NCBI GenBank assembly: GCA_017640665.1
Contig: JAEPQE010000001.1
Location: 1,555,525 to 1,619,524 of the forward strand
Length of the DNA stretch: 64,000 nt
DNA from: Balneolaceae bacterium
GTDB lineage: Bacteria > Bacteroidota > Rhodothermia > Balneolales > Balneolaceae
Direction: 5' to 3'
The translations under genes and the position numbers were made by a program. A model generated the notes under the pieces. That model ran no database searches. It saw only the letters and a list, made by a program, of their open reading frames with translations, and was not told the origin of the DNA. The first letter of the stretch is position 1; every line of letters begins with the position of its first letter. Positions 38,801 to 45,752 of this stretch are shown one piece after another.

Positions 38801-38932
38801 TTGAGAAAGCCCGTCTTCAATATCAAAATGAGTAAAACGGTAATTACCTGATTGAGCTTTTGATAAGTCAGGCAGGAGAAGCGTAAATAAAATGAGATGA
38901 CCAAGAATATTTCTTGATATGGCAAATTGCAT
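35867..38932 (-). CDS. Propeller sensor histidine kinase of the NarX/DesK (HisKA_3) class
   Basis: This sensor of about 1021 residues has a signal peptide, tandem Reg_prop propeller blades (about 30-680; 'DSEGYIWFGTQEGLNRFDGYEF'-type repeats) and a Y_Y_Y domain. A membrane helix (about 779-805) leads to a HisKA_3 core with ERISRDLHDTVGSQ (H834) and HATPase with NSIKHTEA, DNGSGF and GHHGIKNMKARA. An ATG at 38971 is also in frame, but it would place the palindrome only four bases from the start and give two hydrophobic stretches. The ATG at 38932 gives a normal signal peptide (MQFAISRNILGHLILFTLLL) and is preferred. It pairs with the NarL-type regulator downstream. The ligand is unknown. Confidence 0.93.
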   Translation of the reverse strand: MQFAISRNILGHLILFTLLLPDLSKAQSGNYRFTHFDIEDGLSQNTVTDILHDSEGYIWFGTQEGLNRFDGYEFRHYKHQKDDSTSISDNYVWSMIEDADGNLWMCTRNGINLFNKKTVSFTTFSFYKASTLGNVKRIDNLVWITAYDGEVFRIDPSTITSESSKELNDYLFITINKEYGFPFSILDHSTLGKVVYTHTGIVFFSDEDQQFIPLGFENLPLRNQGSMIIEGKNGELLIGTNQGIFILNKATNTLELYSDHLSPSLIRSLAFGPRGNLWVATNTGITILDMETREPVTFSPLGENTETLSDEVLHEIYKDRNNHMWVSAENKGVFKYQPEQDRFKFLNRNSGLNSSLVWSIQQINDNEYWIGTNEGITIVRLKDGLKFTSRTFAPASIESIRQLNINDIKTERINSIFVDEQDNRWIGTHGKGLLLLDKNNTLLKIFSFEEGAVHANQITSITPFNNEYWITTFDGIFVIDSNHNLEGRFEKTDPITNYFFSGFKDSKENIWIGSNIGFFRYNSSSDSLTHFTYNPDAEQSPGFYFVNNIIKAKGDDEKFWLGTFGGGLDLFNSETITYQNFDEEQGLANNVVSTLELDKNENVWLGTNRGLSRFNATTKTFSNFDNRNGIIFNESAINASYQNNEGELFFGTADGLVIFHPDSIPFTAPISKPTLTNFFINYNETQLRPDEKNTIDIFPQDKVLSFEFASLNTKKPHQTVYEFMIEGIDDRWNETSSTRRTATYSTLPYGENIFKVRAKNLFGDVSEITSITLKVHRPFWLTWWFLGLVSALILFVFLFIMRAFYKHRMNVKLRKLEVAEKLHEERERISRDLHDTVGSQITHIISSLDNITYQKNLTNTERAKLEDLSDFARTTMQFLRETIWVINKDIISITEFADRISDYCDKIADLEGIFISVKSSSEGSYLIHPITSMNLLRIIQEGITNSIKHTEASIIQVVISENDREISLKISDNGSGFDLSEKKGHHGIKNMKARAQEFKGAFNIESSESGTSIIVTVPKLN

Positions 38933-38975
38933 AAACAAAAATAAATGCAATAAACGCATTACATCAAACATCTAA

Positions 38976-38995
38976 AATACGGCATATGCCTTATT
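38976..38995. promoter_or_regulatory. 20-bp palindromic operator, copy 2
   Basis: AATACGGCATATGCCTTATT differs by one base from copy 1 at 32940-32959. It lies between the HisKA_3 sensor gene and the divergent WG/TPR gene, 43 bases from the preferred sensor start. Confidence 0.7.
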
Positions 38996-39023
38996 GTATT
39001 CGGGTTGGTAATAAATAGTTTTC
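38994..39023 (+). promoter_or_regulatory. Candidate Bacteroidota-type promoter of the WG/TPR gene
   Basis: TTG (38994-38996), 19 bp, TAGTTTTC (39016-39023) resembles TTG/TAnnTTTG. Spacing to the palindrome is identical to that of the promoter at 32958-32987. Confidence 0.5.
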
Positions 39024-39044
39024 TGCCAACTAATTAGTTGGCAG
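39023..39044. repeat. Perfect 22-nt palindrome touching a start codon
   Basis: The half-site CTGCCAACTAA (39023-39033) is followed by its exact reverse complement (39034-39044) with no spacer. The ATG of the WG/TPR gene begins at 39045. It overlaps the predicted transcription start region and the ribosome-binding position, so it could be a repressor operator or a translational hairpin. Confidence 0.75.
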
Positions 39045-41147
39045 ATGAGACCATTTACTTTTCTATTTATAGCTTTAATTATTTGTACCTCCAATATTGA
39101 AGCACAACAAAAACCAATTCACTTAAATGGTAAATTCCTAAACCCGGAAACGTTAAAACCTATTTCAGAAGAATATTATTCAGATGCTCAGTTCCACCCG
39201 TACAACGAGTTAATAGCAGTAGAGAAAAGAAGAGATGGGGGATGGGTACTTTTCAATTACCAACTCGAAGAAATAGAAGGTAGCTGGAACAAGGAGGCTC
39301 ATGTTTTTAGCGAGGGGATTACTATTGTCCGAGCGGATGGGCTTATTGCCAACAGACATACTGCTATAAATGACAAAGGGGAAATAGTTTTCACAAAGAG
39401 TGCGGCTGATATCTCAAATTATAATCATGGTCTGGCTTTCTTTAAAACAGATAACGGTTTGTATGGGATTATAGACAAGAAAGGAAAAGAGATCATTAAA
39501 CCGCAGAAACGAGAGTTCAAAAAAACGATAAAAATTGATAATAAGATCTATCATATAGCACGTGAAGATTTAACGTGGGGAATTGTTGATTCAAGAGGAA
39601 AAGAGGTTATTAAATTTATTTACGGAGGAGTGTACCACATAAAAGATGATATATTTTCTCTTGGTTTTGTAGATAAAGAAAATCCAACCAGTAAGGGAGG
39701 TTTTGGATCAACTGTTACGAATTATTTATATCAATTGTGGTCACTTGAAAAGAATAAAAACATAACTCCTGAACTAAGAAGCGTAAACCGAGATAACGGT
39801 TTTGATGATTTTGATCAAATACTTGTTTTAAAGAAAGGGGAGAGTGTGTGGAGTCTGATTGATTTGGAGGGGAACACGGTATTCGCTTATGAGTCTGATT
39901 TAATCCGGCCTATTTCAGAAAACTTAATTGCCATAGGGAAGATGGAAGAAGGAGCGGTGGTTGCAAAATATGCCATCAGCGATCTCCAGGGCAATCAGAA
40001 ATCACAATTCAATATATCCCATATTGGATTGCTTGAGAATGGATTAATTCCGATCTGTATTACAGAGGGAGACAGAACAGGTTGTGGGTTTGTAGATGAA
40101 AATGTGCAAGTGAGGATTCCTTTAACCTATACAGAAAGCGTTCATTCTTTTCAGGAAAATGGAACAGCAATAGTGGTTAATGGCTATAAAAAACCCAATG
40201 ATTATTGGGTAATTAAACAGCGTGGGGTTATTGATAAAACCGGCAGGGTTTTGGTGCCACCTGTTTTTGGTGAAATTGAGCAAGTATCAGATAAATACTA
40301 CAAAGTAAATCTGCCTAATAATGCTCATGATGTTCTTATTGGTATTAATGACGTTGAACCTATTGAGTATGATTCAAAGTACATTTACAAAGCATATGCA
40401 AGATATTACGGACAGATAAACAATCTGGAGAAGGCAAAGCAGTACTTCGAAAAAACTCCTCCTCATATGATGAAGCCTGAAGACGAATATGCTTTGGGCA
40501 TGATTTATAAAAACCTGGGCGAGCTTCAAAAAGCTGCTCAAGCATTTACAAAAGCCATCGATAATTCCGTCGGACAAGATGAAAAAAAACAGGTTAATAT
40601 AGCTGCTTCTGTAGAATATGCAGATGTTTTGTTTGCATTGGGTCAAATAGAAGAAGGAAAAAGCTACTATGAGGAGATTTTAGAGAAGGTTTCAAGGACT
40701 TCTATTGTAAAACTAAGATATGCTGATGCACTACGGTCAGCAAAAATGGACTCAGAAGCCATCACTTATTATAAAGAAGTATTGAATGATTTTAATTTTC
40801 TCTATTCTGGTGAAATCCATGCAAAATTAGGAGTAGCACAGCTCACAGTAAAGGACGTGGAAGAATCTATTGGAAGCTTCAATAAGGCAATCCAATACAG
40901 TAAAGACAAAAGGAATCCGTATTTCTATCGGGGCCAGGCACATGCCTTAAATAATGATTATGATAAAGCAATTGCAGATTATCAAAAAAGCATAGAACTA
41001 AATGGAGGTGAATTAAGCACTGTTCATAAACATCTTGCAGAGGTTTATGATTTAAATGGAGATGCTTCCAGGGCCTGTGAAGTTTGGAAACAATTAGCTC
41101 CTTATGACGAACCTTCTAAAGGGAAGGTGAAAGAGAAATGTCAATGA
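39045..41147 (+). CDS. Secreted WG-repeat and TPR protein
   Basis: The 700-residue protein has a signal peptide (about 1-21, ending IEAQ). WG-type beta repeats follow (about 60-440; GLYGIIDKKGKEIIKPQ, WGIVDSRGKEVIKFIYGG, RGVIDKTGRVLVPPVFGEIE). The C-terminal half is tetratricopeptide repeats (about 450-690; YALGMIYKNLGELQKAAQAFTKAI, PYFYRGQAHALNNDYDKAIADYQKSI as key motifs). Such proteins are periplasmic or surface binding scaffolds of unknown ligand. It is divergent from the HisKA_3 sensor and shares the palindrome region with it. Its stop codon overlaps the start of a decayed gene (41144) by the ATGA pattern, so an operon once continued downstream. Confidence 0.85.
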   Translation: MRPFTFLFIALIICTSNIEAQQKPIHLNGKFLNPETLKPISEEYYSDAQFHPYNELIAVEKRRDGGWVLFNYQLEEIEGSWNKEAHVFSEGITIVRADGLIANRHTAINDKGEIVFTKSAADISNYNHGLAFFKTDNGLYGIIDKKGKEIIKPQKREFKKTIKIDNKIYHIAREDLTWGIVDSRGKEVIKFIYGGVYHIKDDIFSLGFVDKENPTSKGGFGSTVTNYLYQLWSLEKNKNITPELRSVNRDNGFDDFDQILVLKKGESVWSLIDLEGNTVFAYESDLIRPISENLIAIGKMEEGAVVAKYAISDLQGNQKSQFNISHIGLLENGLIPICITEGDRTGCGFVDENVQVRIPLTYTESVHSFQENGTAIVVNGYKKPNDYWVIKQRGVIDKTGRVLVPPVFGEIEQVSDKYYKVNLPNNAHDVLIGINDVEPIEYDSKYIYKAYARYYGQINNLEKAKQYFEKTPPHMMKPEDEYALGMIYKNLGELQKAAQAFTKAIDNSVGQDEKKQVNIAASVEYADVLFALGQIEEGKSYYEEILEKVSRTSIVKLRYADALRSAKMDSEAITYYKEVLNDFNFLYSGEIHAKLGVAQLTVKDVEESIGSFNKAIQYSKDKRNPYFYRGQAHALNNDYDKAIADYQKSIELNGGELSTVHKHLAEVYDLNGDASRACEVWKQLAPYDEPSKGKVKEKCQ

Positions 41148-41527
41148 AAAGTCGGCTTTCTTAATCTACTTTTGTTAGCTCCTATTCAGGTTTTTTCTCA
41201 GAACTTTAACAAGGAAGCGATTCTGAAAATCATAAAAGAATATCCTAATCAATATCAATCTTTGTTTTCCAAAGAATAAAAAGATTTGTTTTAGGGTAAG
41301 GAGTCTACGATCTCTTTTGTTTAAGGTACAAATGAGCAGATTAGTGGCTCCGGGAAGTACCACATCGAACATCCTTATGAAGGTTCATCATGGGCAAAAA
41401 ACTTCAGGATAATCTTTTTGATTTCATGCAAAAGAATGTTCCTCCTTGGTCAGCTTATAAAACAAATTCCGGACTTTGTTTAGGTTCCGGAGATCTGCTT
41501 TGGAAAATCGTGAAATCAGGGTTCTAA
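41144..41527 (+). pseudogene. Frameshifted remnant of a small secreted protein gene
   Basis: Protein-like sequence continues through this region in changing frames. The ATG at 41144, with one A removed from AAAA, would read a signal peptide (MKVGFLNLLLLAPIQVFSQ) and NFNKEAILKIIKEYPNQYQSLFSKE before a stop. A second frame gives VAPGSTTSNI, the first frame returns with HPYEGSSWAK, and after the A6 run near 41395-41402 the third frame gives KKLQDNLFDFMQKNVPPWSAY...GDLLWKIVKSGF and a stop at 41525-41527. About three single-base shifts would restore one frame of about 125 residues. The ATGA junction with the WG/TPR gene fits a former operon partner. The family is not identified. Sequencing error is possible but would need several events here and almost none elsewhere. 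Confidence 0.62.
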
Positions 41528-41533
41528 TTCTTT

Positions 41534-42316
41534 TTATTTGTTCTCTTTCACTAAAGCTTCTAATGCGTAGTTATAGCCAGAAACTACAGGAGAAAACTTG
41601 GGATTAATTTCTTTCGCTTTTTTAAACACTAGAGCCGCTTCCATGAAATTATTCTGAAATAAGAGAGTGGATCCAAGTTTATGAAGTACAGTTACTTCTT
41701 CTGGTGATTTTTCTAATGCCTTTCTGAAGTAAAGCTCTGCCATTTTAAGATTAACCAACCTTTTGTATAGATTGCCAATTTGTAAGTAAGTATCAGTTCG
41801 GTCTGGACTTACTTTCAACAGTTCTGTAACAACAGCATCAATTTCTTCATCAAGATTAAGAATATGAAGAGCATCTATGTAATTGGTAAGAACCCTATCA
41901 TTAAAAGGGTCAAGTTTGAAGGCTTTTTTAAAGTAATGTGCTGAATGTTCATTCTGACCAATTTCCCTATATATAGTCCCAATGCGTACATATACCTCAA
42001 CATTTTCAGTTTGTCTGTCAATAATGTTTTTAAACGTTTGCAACGCTTTCTTTTTATATCCAAGCTGCTCGAACAATTCGCCCAGTCTAAATTGTATACA
42101 TGGATTGGTTTGGGTTCGTTCTGATAGCTCAACTAAAATTTTCAATGCTTTTTTGGGATTAAGACTATACACTACAAATCTTATCCCGTTCAGACTATTT
42201 TCATGGTCAGGATGATCTTCAAGAATCTTTGAGTAAATAAGCCCAGCCTCTTCTAGTTTATCTTGTTGTCTGTAAGCTTCGGCTTGCTCAAATAAAACGT
42301 AATGATTTGTATCCAT
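41534..42316 (-). CDS. Cytoplasmic tetratricopeptide repeat protein
   Basis: The 260-residue protein consists almost wholly of tetratricopeptide repeats (LFEQAEAYRQQDKLEEAGLIYSKIL; VRIGTIYREIGQNEHSAHYFKKAF; LQIGNLYKRLVNLKMAELYFRKAL as key motifs, seven units). No signal peptide or membrane helix is present, so a cytoplasmic scaffold for protein-protein contacts is expected. The frame is open to a TTG at 42352, but the ATG at 42316 (MDTNHYVLF) is preferred. Direct-repeat site 5 lies 163 bases upstream. The partner is unknown. Confidence 0.75.
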   Translation of the reverse strand: MDTNHYVLFEQAEAYRQQDKLEEAGLIYSKILEDHPDHENSLNGIRFVVYSLNPKKALKILVELSERTQTNPCIQFRLGELFEQLGYKKKALQTFKNIIDRQTENVEVYVRIGTIYREIGQNEHSAHYFKKAFKLDPFNDRVLTNYIDALHILNLDEEIDAVVTELLKVSPDRTDTYLQIGNLYKRLVNLKMAELYFRKALEKSPEEVTVLHKLGSTLLFQNNFMEAALVFKKAKEINPKFSPVVSGYNYALEALVKENK

Positions 42317-42478
42317 ATGAAATGTTGTCGTGTAGCGCAGAATATGTGCCAACCGAAAAGATGTAATAGCGTGGCCTAAAGTTAATCCAGTAATAATATT
42401 ATTCGATGTTAAAGCTTGCTAAGCACCCATATTAGCTTCATCATGATTGTATAGTATTACTGACTTTAATCCATGAAA

Positions 42479-42496
42479 AGTAGAGCATATGTAGAG
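42479..42496 (+). promoter_or_regulatory. TGTAG-type direct-repeat site 5
   Basis: AGTAGAGCATATGTAGAG has two GTAGAG cores 11 bp apart, in the 289-bp gap between the TPR gene and recG. No gene is seen elsewhere in that gap. Confidence 0.4.
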
Positions 42497-42605
42497 TTAA
42501 AAATCGGCAGACCAATTTTGGGAAATCAATAGTTTATGACTGATGTAGGATTAGATTTATGAAGACGTAACGCTGGGATTTGAGTGATTATCTTAAAAGG
42601 GTTAT

Positions 42606-44675
42606 TTACCCCATCCCATAAAAACTCGCCTTCTCTTTAAAATAAGGATCGAATATTTCTTTTAAGGCTTGATGTTGATGCTGATTTAAATCCGCATCTT
42701 TATCGATAAGTTCTTTCGCTTTTTCCTTAGCCTGAGCTAAAATGAACTGATCTTCAACAATGTCAGCTACTTTGAAATCAGGGAGACCGCTTTGTTTGGT
42801 GCCCAGAAAATCGCCGGGACCCCTGAGCTTTAAATCAGCTTCCGCAATCCTGAAACCGTCATTTGTTTCTTCCATGGTTTTAAGGCGGAATGCTCCGGAC
42901 TTACTTACCTTTACGTCCGGCATCAGAATGCAGTAGCTCTGGCGCTCGCCACGTCCAATCCTTCCACGAAGTTGATGAAGTTGCGAAAGTCCGAATCGTT
43001 CGGCGTGTTCGATAATCATGATGGAAGCATTGGGAACATCAACACCTACTTCAATAACCGTTGTAGAAACCAAAATCTGAATCTCGTTGTTTATGAAGGC
43101 TTTCATCACTTCATCTTTTTCTTCCGATTTCATTCGTCCATGAAGTAAGCCTACTTTAAATTCAGGAAATTGTTTTTGAATCTTTTCGAACCCGGCAGTT
43201 GCATCTTTTAAATCGAGCGCTTCAGATTCTTCAACCAAAGGGTAGATGACATATACCTGTCCGCCATCTTCCACTTCCTGTTTAACAAAGTTGAATACAT
43301 CATCGCGTTTCTTTTGTCCTCGAATAGCAGTTCGGATAGGTTTTCTTCCGGCAGGTAGTCCTTTTATTATAGAGATGTCCAGATCAGCATATACCGTCAT
43401 TGCCAGAGAACGGGGAATAGGTGTGGCACTCATAACCAGAATGTGCGGATGCTCTCCTTTATTGAGAAGCTCTGCTCTTTGTTTTACTCCAAAACGATGT
43501 TGTTCATCAATTACAGCAAGTCCAAGTTTATGGAATTTGATTTCTTTCTGAATTACGGCGTGAGTTCCGACTACAATCTGGCAGGAGCCGCCTTCAATAT
43601 CGGTAAGTACATCCCGGCGTAAGGCAGTTTTTTGTCCACCTACCAATAACCTGATATTGATGTCTAATTCTTTGAGGTGTTCAGAAAGTGTTCGGAAATG
43701 TTGTTCGGCCAGAATTTCAGTGGGAGCAACAAAGGCAGCCTGAAAGCCATTATCCAAAGCCATTAGAATTGCTCCCAACGCGACAATGGTTTTTCCGGCA
43801 CCCACATCTCCCTGAATCAGGCGGTTCATCTGCCGACCGGAACGTACATCTTTTTTGATATCAGCAAGGGAAGATTTTTGTCCATCTGTTAACTCAAAGG
43901 GGAGAAGTTCTTTAAAGTATCGTGAAGTGTATGTTCCAACTTCAGAAAATAGGTGACCGGTTTTGCGTTCTTCAACGGTGTGATGGATTTTCTCCATGCT
44001 CAGTTCAAAGAGGAACAACTCTTCGAACTTAAATCTCTCCAGCGCTTTCTTTCGCTCGCCATGATTTTCGGGAAAATGAATCATTCGGTAAGCTTCTTTT
44101 CTTTGAGGGAGGTTGAGTTCCTCTAATAAGTAAGAGGGAATAAATTCACTCAATTCGGTTTGTTCTAAAATCACCTTAATCCAGGATTGAAAGAGACTGC
44201 TTGTAATTCTTGCTTTACTTATCTCTTTGCTCCCGGGGTACACCGGCATAATTCGCGAAAAGGAATCGAGGTCTCCCTCACCGGCTATTTTATCCACTTC
44301 AGGATGGGCGATGGTAATATTCTTTCCATATCGCTTGGCAGACCCAAAAAAAGCAACTATATCACCTTTTTTAAATATTCGTTTGAAATAAGAAGCACCG
44401 CGAAACCAAACTCCTTTTAAAGAGCCTGTTTCATCTTTGATAGTTACCTCAAGCCGCTTCTTTTTACCGTACCCTACTTCATTAATGGAAGTTACCTTTC
44501 CCGAGACCGTTATCTCTTCACCCGAACCCATTAAGTGAGCAATGGGTTGAACATTACTTCGATCCAGATATCTTCGGGGAAAGCAGTTGAGAAAATCTGA
44601 CACCGAAACCAGCCCTTCTTTCGAAAGTGCTTCGAGTCTTTTTGTGCTTAATCCAGGTAATAATGAAATATTCAA
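42606..44675 (-). CDS. recG: ATP-dependent DNA helicase RecG
   Basis: The 689-residue protein has the RecG layout: an N-terminal wedge/OB domain (VSGKVTSINEVGYGKKKRLEVTIKDETGSLKGVWF as the OB strands), helicase motif I GDVGAGKTI, motif Ia APTEILAEQH, motif II DEQHRFGVKQR, motif III MSATPIPRSL, motif V STTVIEVGVDVPNA and motif VI QLRGRIGRGERQSYC, then the TRG-like LRGPGDFLGTKQSGLPDF. RecG remodels stalled forks and branched DNA. The start is a TTG (44675); no ATG lies close in frame on either side. It is divergent from the ribosomal locus. Confidence 0.97.
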   Translation of the reverse strand: MNISLLPGLSTKRLEALSKEGLVSVSDFLNCFPRRYLDRSNVQPIAHLMGSGEEITVSGKVTSINEVGYGKKKRLEVTIKDETGSLKGVWFRGASYFKRIFKKGDIVAFFGSAKRYGKNITIAHPEVDKIAGEGDLDSFSRIMPVYPGSKEISKARITSSLFQSWIKVILEQTELSEFIPSYLLEELNLPQRKEAYRMIHFPENHGERKKALERFKFEELFLFELSMEKIHHTVEERKTGHLFSEVGTYTSRYFKELLPFELTDGQKSSLADIKKDVRSGRQMNRLIQGDVGAGKTIVALGAILMALDNGFQAAFVAPTEILAEQHFRTLSEHLKELDINIRLLVGGQKTALRRDVLTDIEGGSCQIVVGTHAVIQKEIKFHKLGLAVIDEQHRFGVKQRAELLNKGEHPHILVMSATPIPRSLAMTVYADLDISIIKGLPAGRKPIRTAIRGQKKRDDVFNFVKQEVEDGGQVYVIYPLVEESEALDLKDATAGFEKIQKQFPEFKVGLLHGRMKSEEKDEVMKAFINNEIQILVSTTVIEVGVDVPNASIMIIEHAERFGLSQLHQLRGRIGRGERQSYCILMPDVKVSKSGAFRLKTMEETNDGFRIAEADLKLRGPGDFLGTKQSGLPDFKVADIVEDQFILAQAKEKAKELIDKDADLNQHQHQALKEIFDPYFKEKASFYGMG

Positions 44676-44793
44676 TTGATATAAAGTTATATATCGGTTT
44701 ATAATTAATATCCCTAAACATTTAAGGTTTGGGCTACATATTGAGCGGTAAGAAGCTTTTCATCAAATAAAAGAAATATTCATTAATAAATAT

Positions 44794-44826
44794 TTTGCAA
44801 AAGCATTTCAAACTTCCCTATATTTG
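44794..44826 (+). promoter_or_regulatory. Promoter of the str-S10-spc-alpha superoperon
   Basis: TTTG (44794-44797), 21 bp, TATATTTG (44819-44826) is a full match to the Bacteroidota consensus TTTG/TAnnTTTG with optimal spacing, 41 bases before the rpsL start. Transcription is expected to start near 44833. Confidence 0.85.
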
Positions 44827-44867
44827 CAAGCTCTCGATTTGATGGCAATAACCAAATTTTTTGAACA

Positions 44868-45242
44868 GTGCCAACTATACAACAACTTATTAGAAAAGGT
44901 AGAAAAAGTAAGATACGGAAAACAACTGCACCTGCGATGCAAAGTTGCCCGCAGAAACGTGGAGTTTGTACCCGTGTTTACACAACTACACCAAAGAAGC
45001 CGAACTCAGCACTTCGTAAAGTAGCTCGTGTTCGATTAACAAACGGGATTGAAGTAACAGCTTACATCCCTGGAGAAGGTCACAACCTGCAGGAGCACAG
45101 TATTGTGTTGATCCGTGGCGGTAGAGTAAAAGATTTACCTGGTGTTCGTTACCACATTATTCGTGGTACACTTGATACAGCAGGTGTTGACGGACGTACT
45201 CAAAGCCGAAGCTTGTACGGTACTAAACGACCAAAAGGGTAA
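44868..45242 (+). CDS. rpsL: 30S ribosomal protein S12
   Basis: The 124-residue protein has the S12 decoding-centre segment [18 protein letters not shown] with the lysine that decides streptomycin sensitivity intact, and the second loop [17 protein letters not shown]. Full length, starting [12 protein letters not shown]. It is the first gene of the locus and follows the 44.8-kb promoter directly. S12 sits at the A-site interface and monitors codon-anticodon pairing. Confidence 0.99.
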   Translation: MPTIQQLIRKGRKSKIRKTTAPAMQSCPQKRGVCTRVYTTTPKKPNSALRKVARVRLTNGIEVTAYIPGEGHNLQEHSIVLIRGGRVKDLPGVRYHIIRGTLDTAGVDGRTQSRSLYGTKRPKG

Positions 45243-45267
45243 CCATAAAGATTTAGACTGATCGAGT

Positions 45268-45735
45268 ATGCGTAGAAGAAAAGCTGAAAAACGAGACGTA
45301 CAACCAGATCCGATATTTGCGGACAAAATGATCACGCGTTTCGTGAACAACCTGATGAGAGATGGCAAGAAAAATGTTGCCCGTAAAATTGTTTATCAGG
45401 CATTCGAAATTATTGAAGAAAGAACTGGCGAGACCGGATTAGAGATTTTCCGTTCTGCGCTGCAAAATTCAACTCCGGTAGTTGAAGTTAAATCACGCCG
45501 TGTTGGTGGTGCTACTTATCAGGTGCCTGTAGAAGTTCGGCAGGAGCGAGGTACTGCACTTGGAATGAGATGGTTGATTAAAGCTGCTCGCTCAAGAAAC
45601 GATAAGTCAATGTCACTACGTCTCTCAAGAGAGCTTATTGACGCTTCCAAAAATGAAGGTGGGGCAGTTCGTAAGAAAGATGAGACGCATCGTATGGCTG
45701 AAGCCAACAAAGCATTTGCCCATTTTAGATTTTAA
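45268..45735 (+). CDS. rpsG: 30S ribosomal protein S7
   Basis: The 155-residue protein begins [15 protein letters not shown] and carries the S7 blocks [35 protein letters not shown] and [18 protein letters not shown]7 nucleates assembly of the 30S head and lines the E-site. It has the usual place between rpsL and fusA, with short spacers (25 and 17 bases) that fit one transcript. Confidence 0.99.
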   Translation: MRRRKAEKRDVQPDPIFADKMITRFVNNLMRDGKKNVARKIVYQAFEIIEERTGETGLEIFRSALQNSTPVVEVKSRRVGGATYQVPVEVRQERGTALGMRWLIKAARSRNDKSMSLRLSRELIDASKNEGGAVRKKDETHRMAEANKAFAHFRF

Positions 45736-45752
45736 AAACTATTCACAAACAC

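Noticed and set aside
41175..41372. 65-codon minus-strand frame in the pseudogene region
   Set aside because: The plus-strand segments read as protein (signal peptide, EGSSWAK, DNLFDFM) while this frame does not resemble one.
11000..42000. Mobile element or genomic island
   Set aside because: No integrase, transposase, tRNA target or long terminal repeats were seen; accessory content alone is not enough.
44824..45024. 66-codon frame across the start of rpsL
   Set aside because: It is a shifted-frame shadow of rpsL, which is a certain gene.
44868..45242. Streptomycin-resistance form of rpsL
   Set aside because: The KKPNSALRK segment is wild-type.
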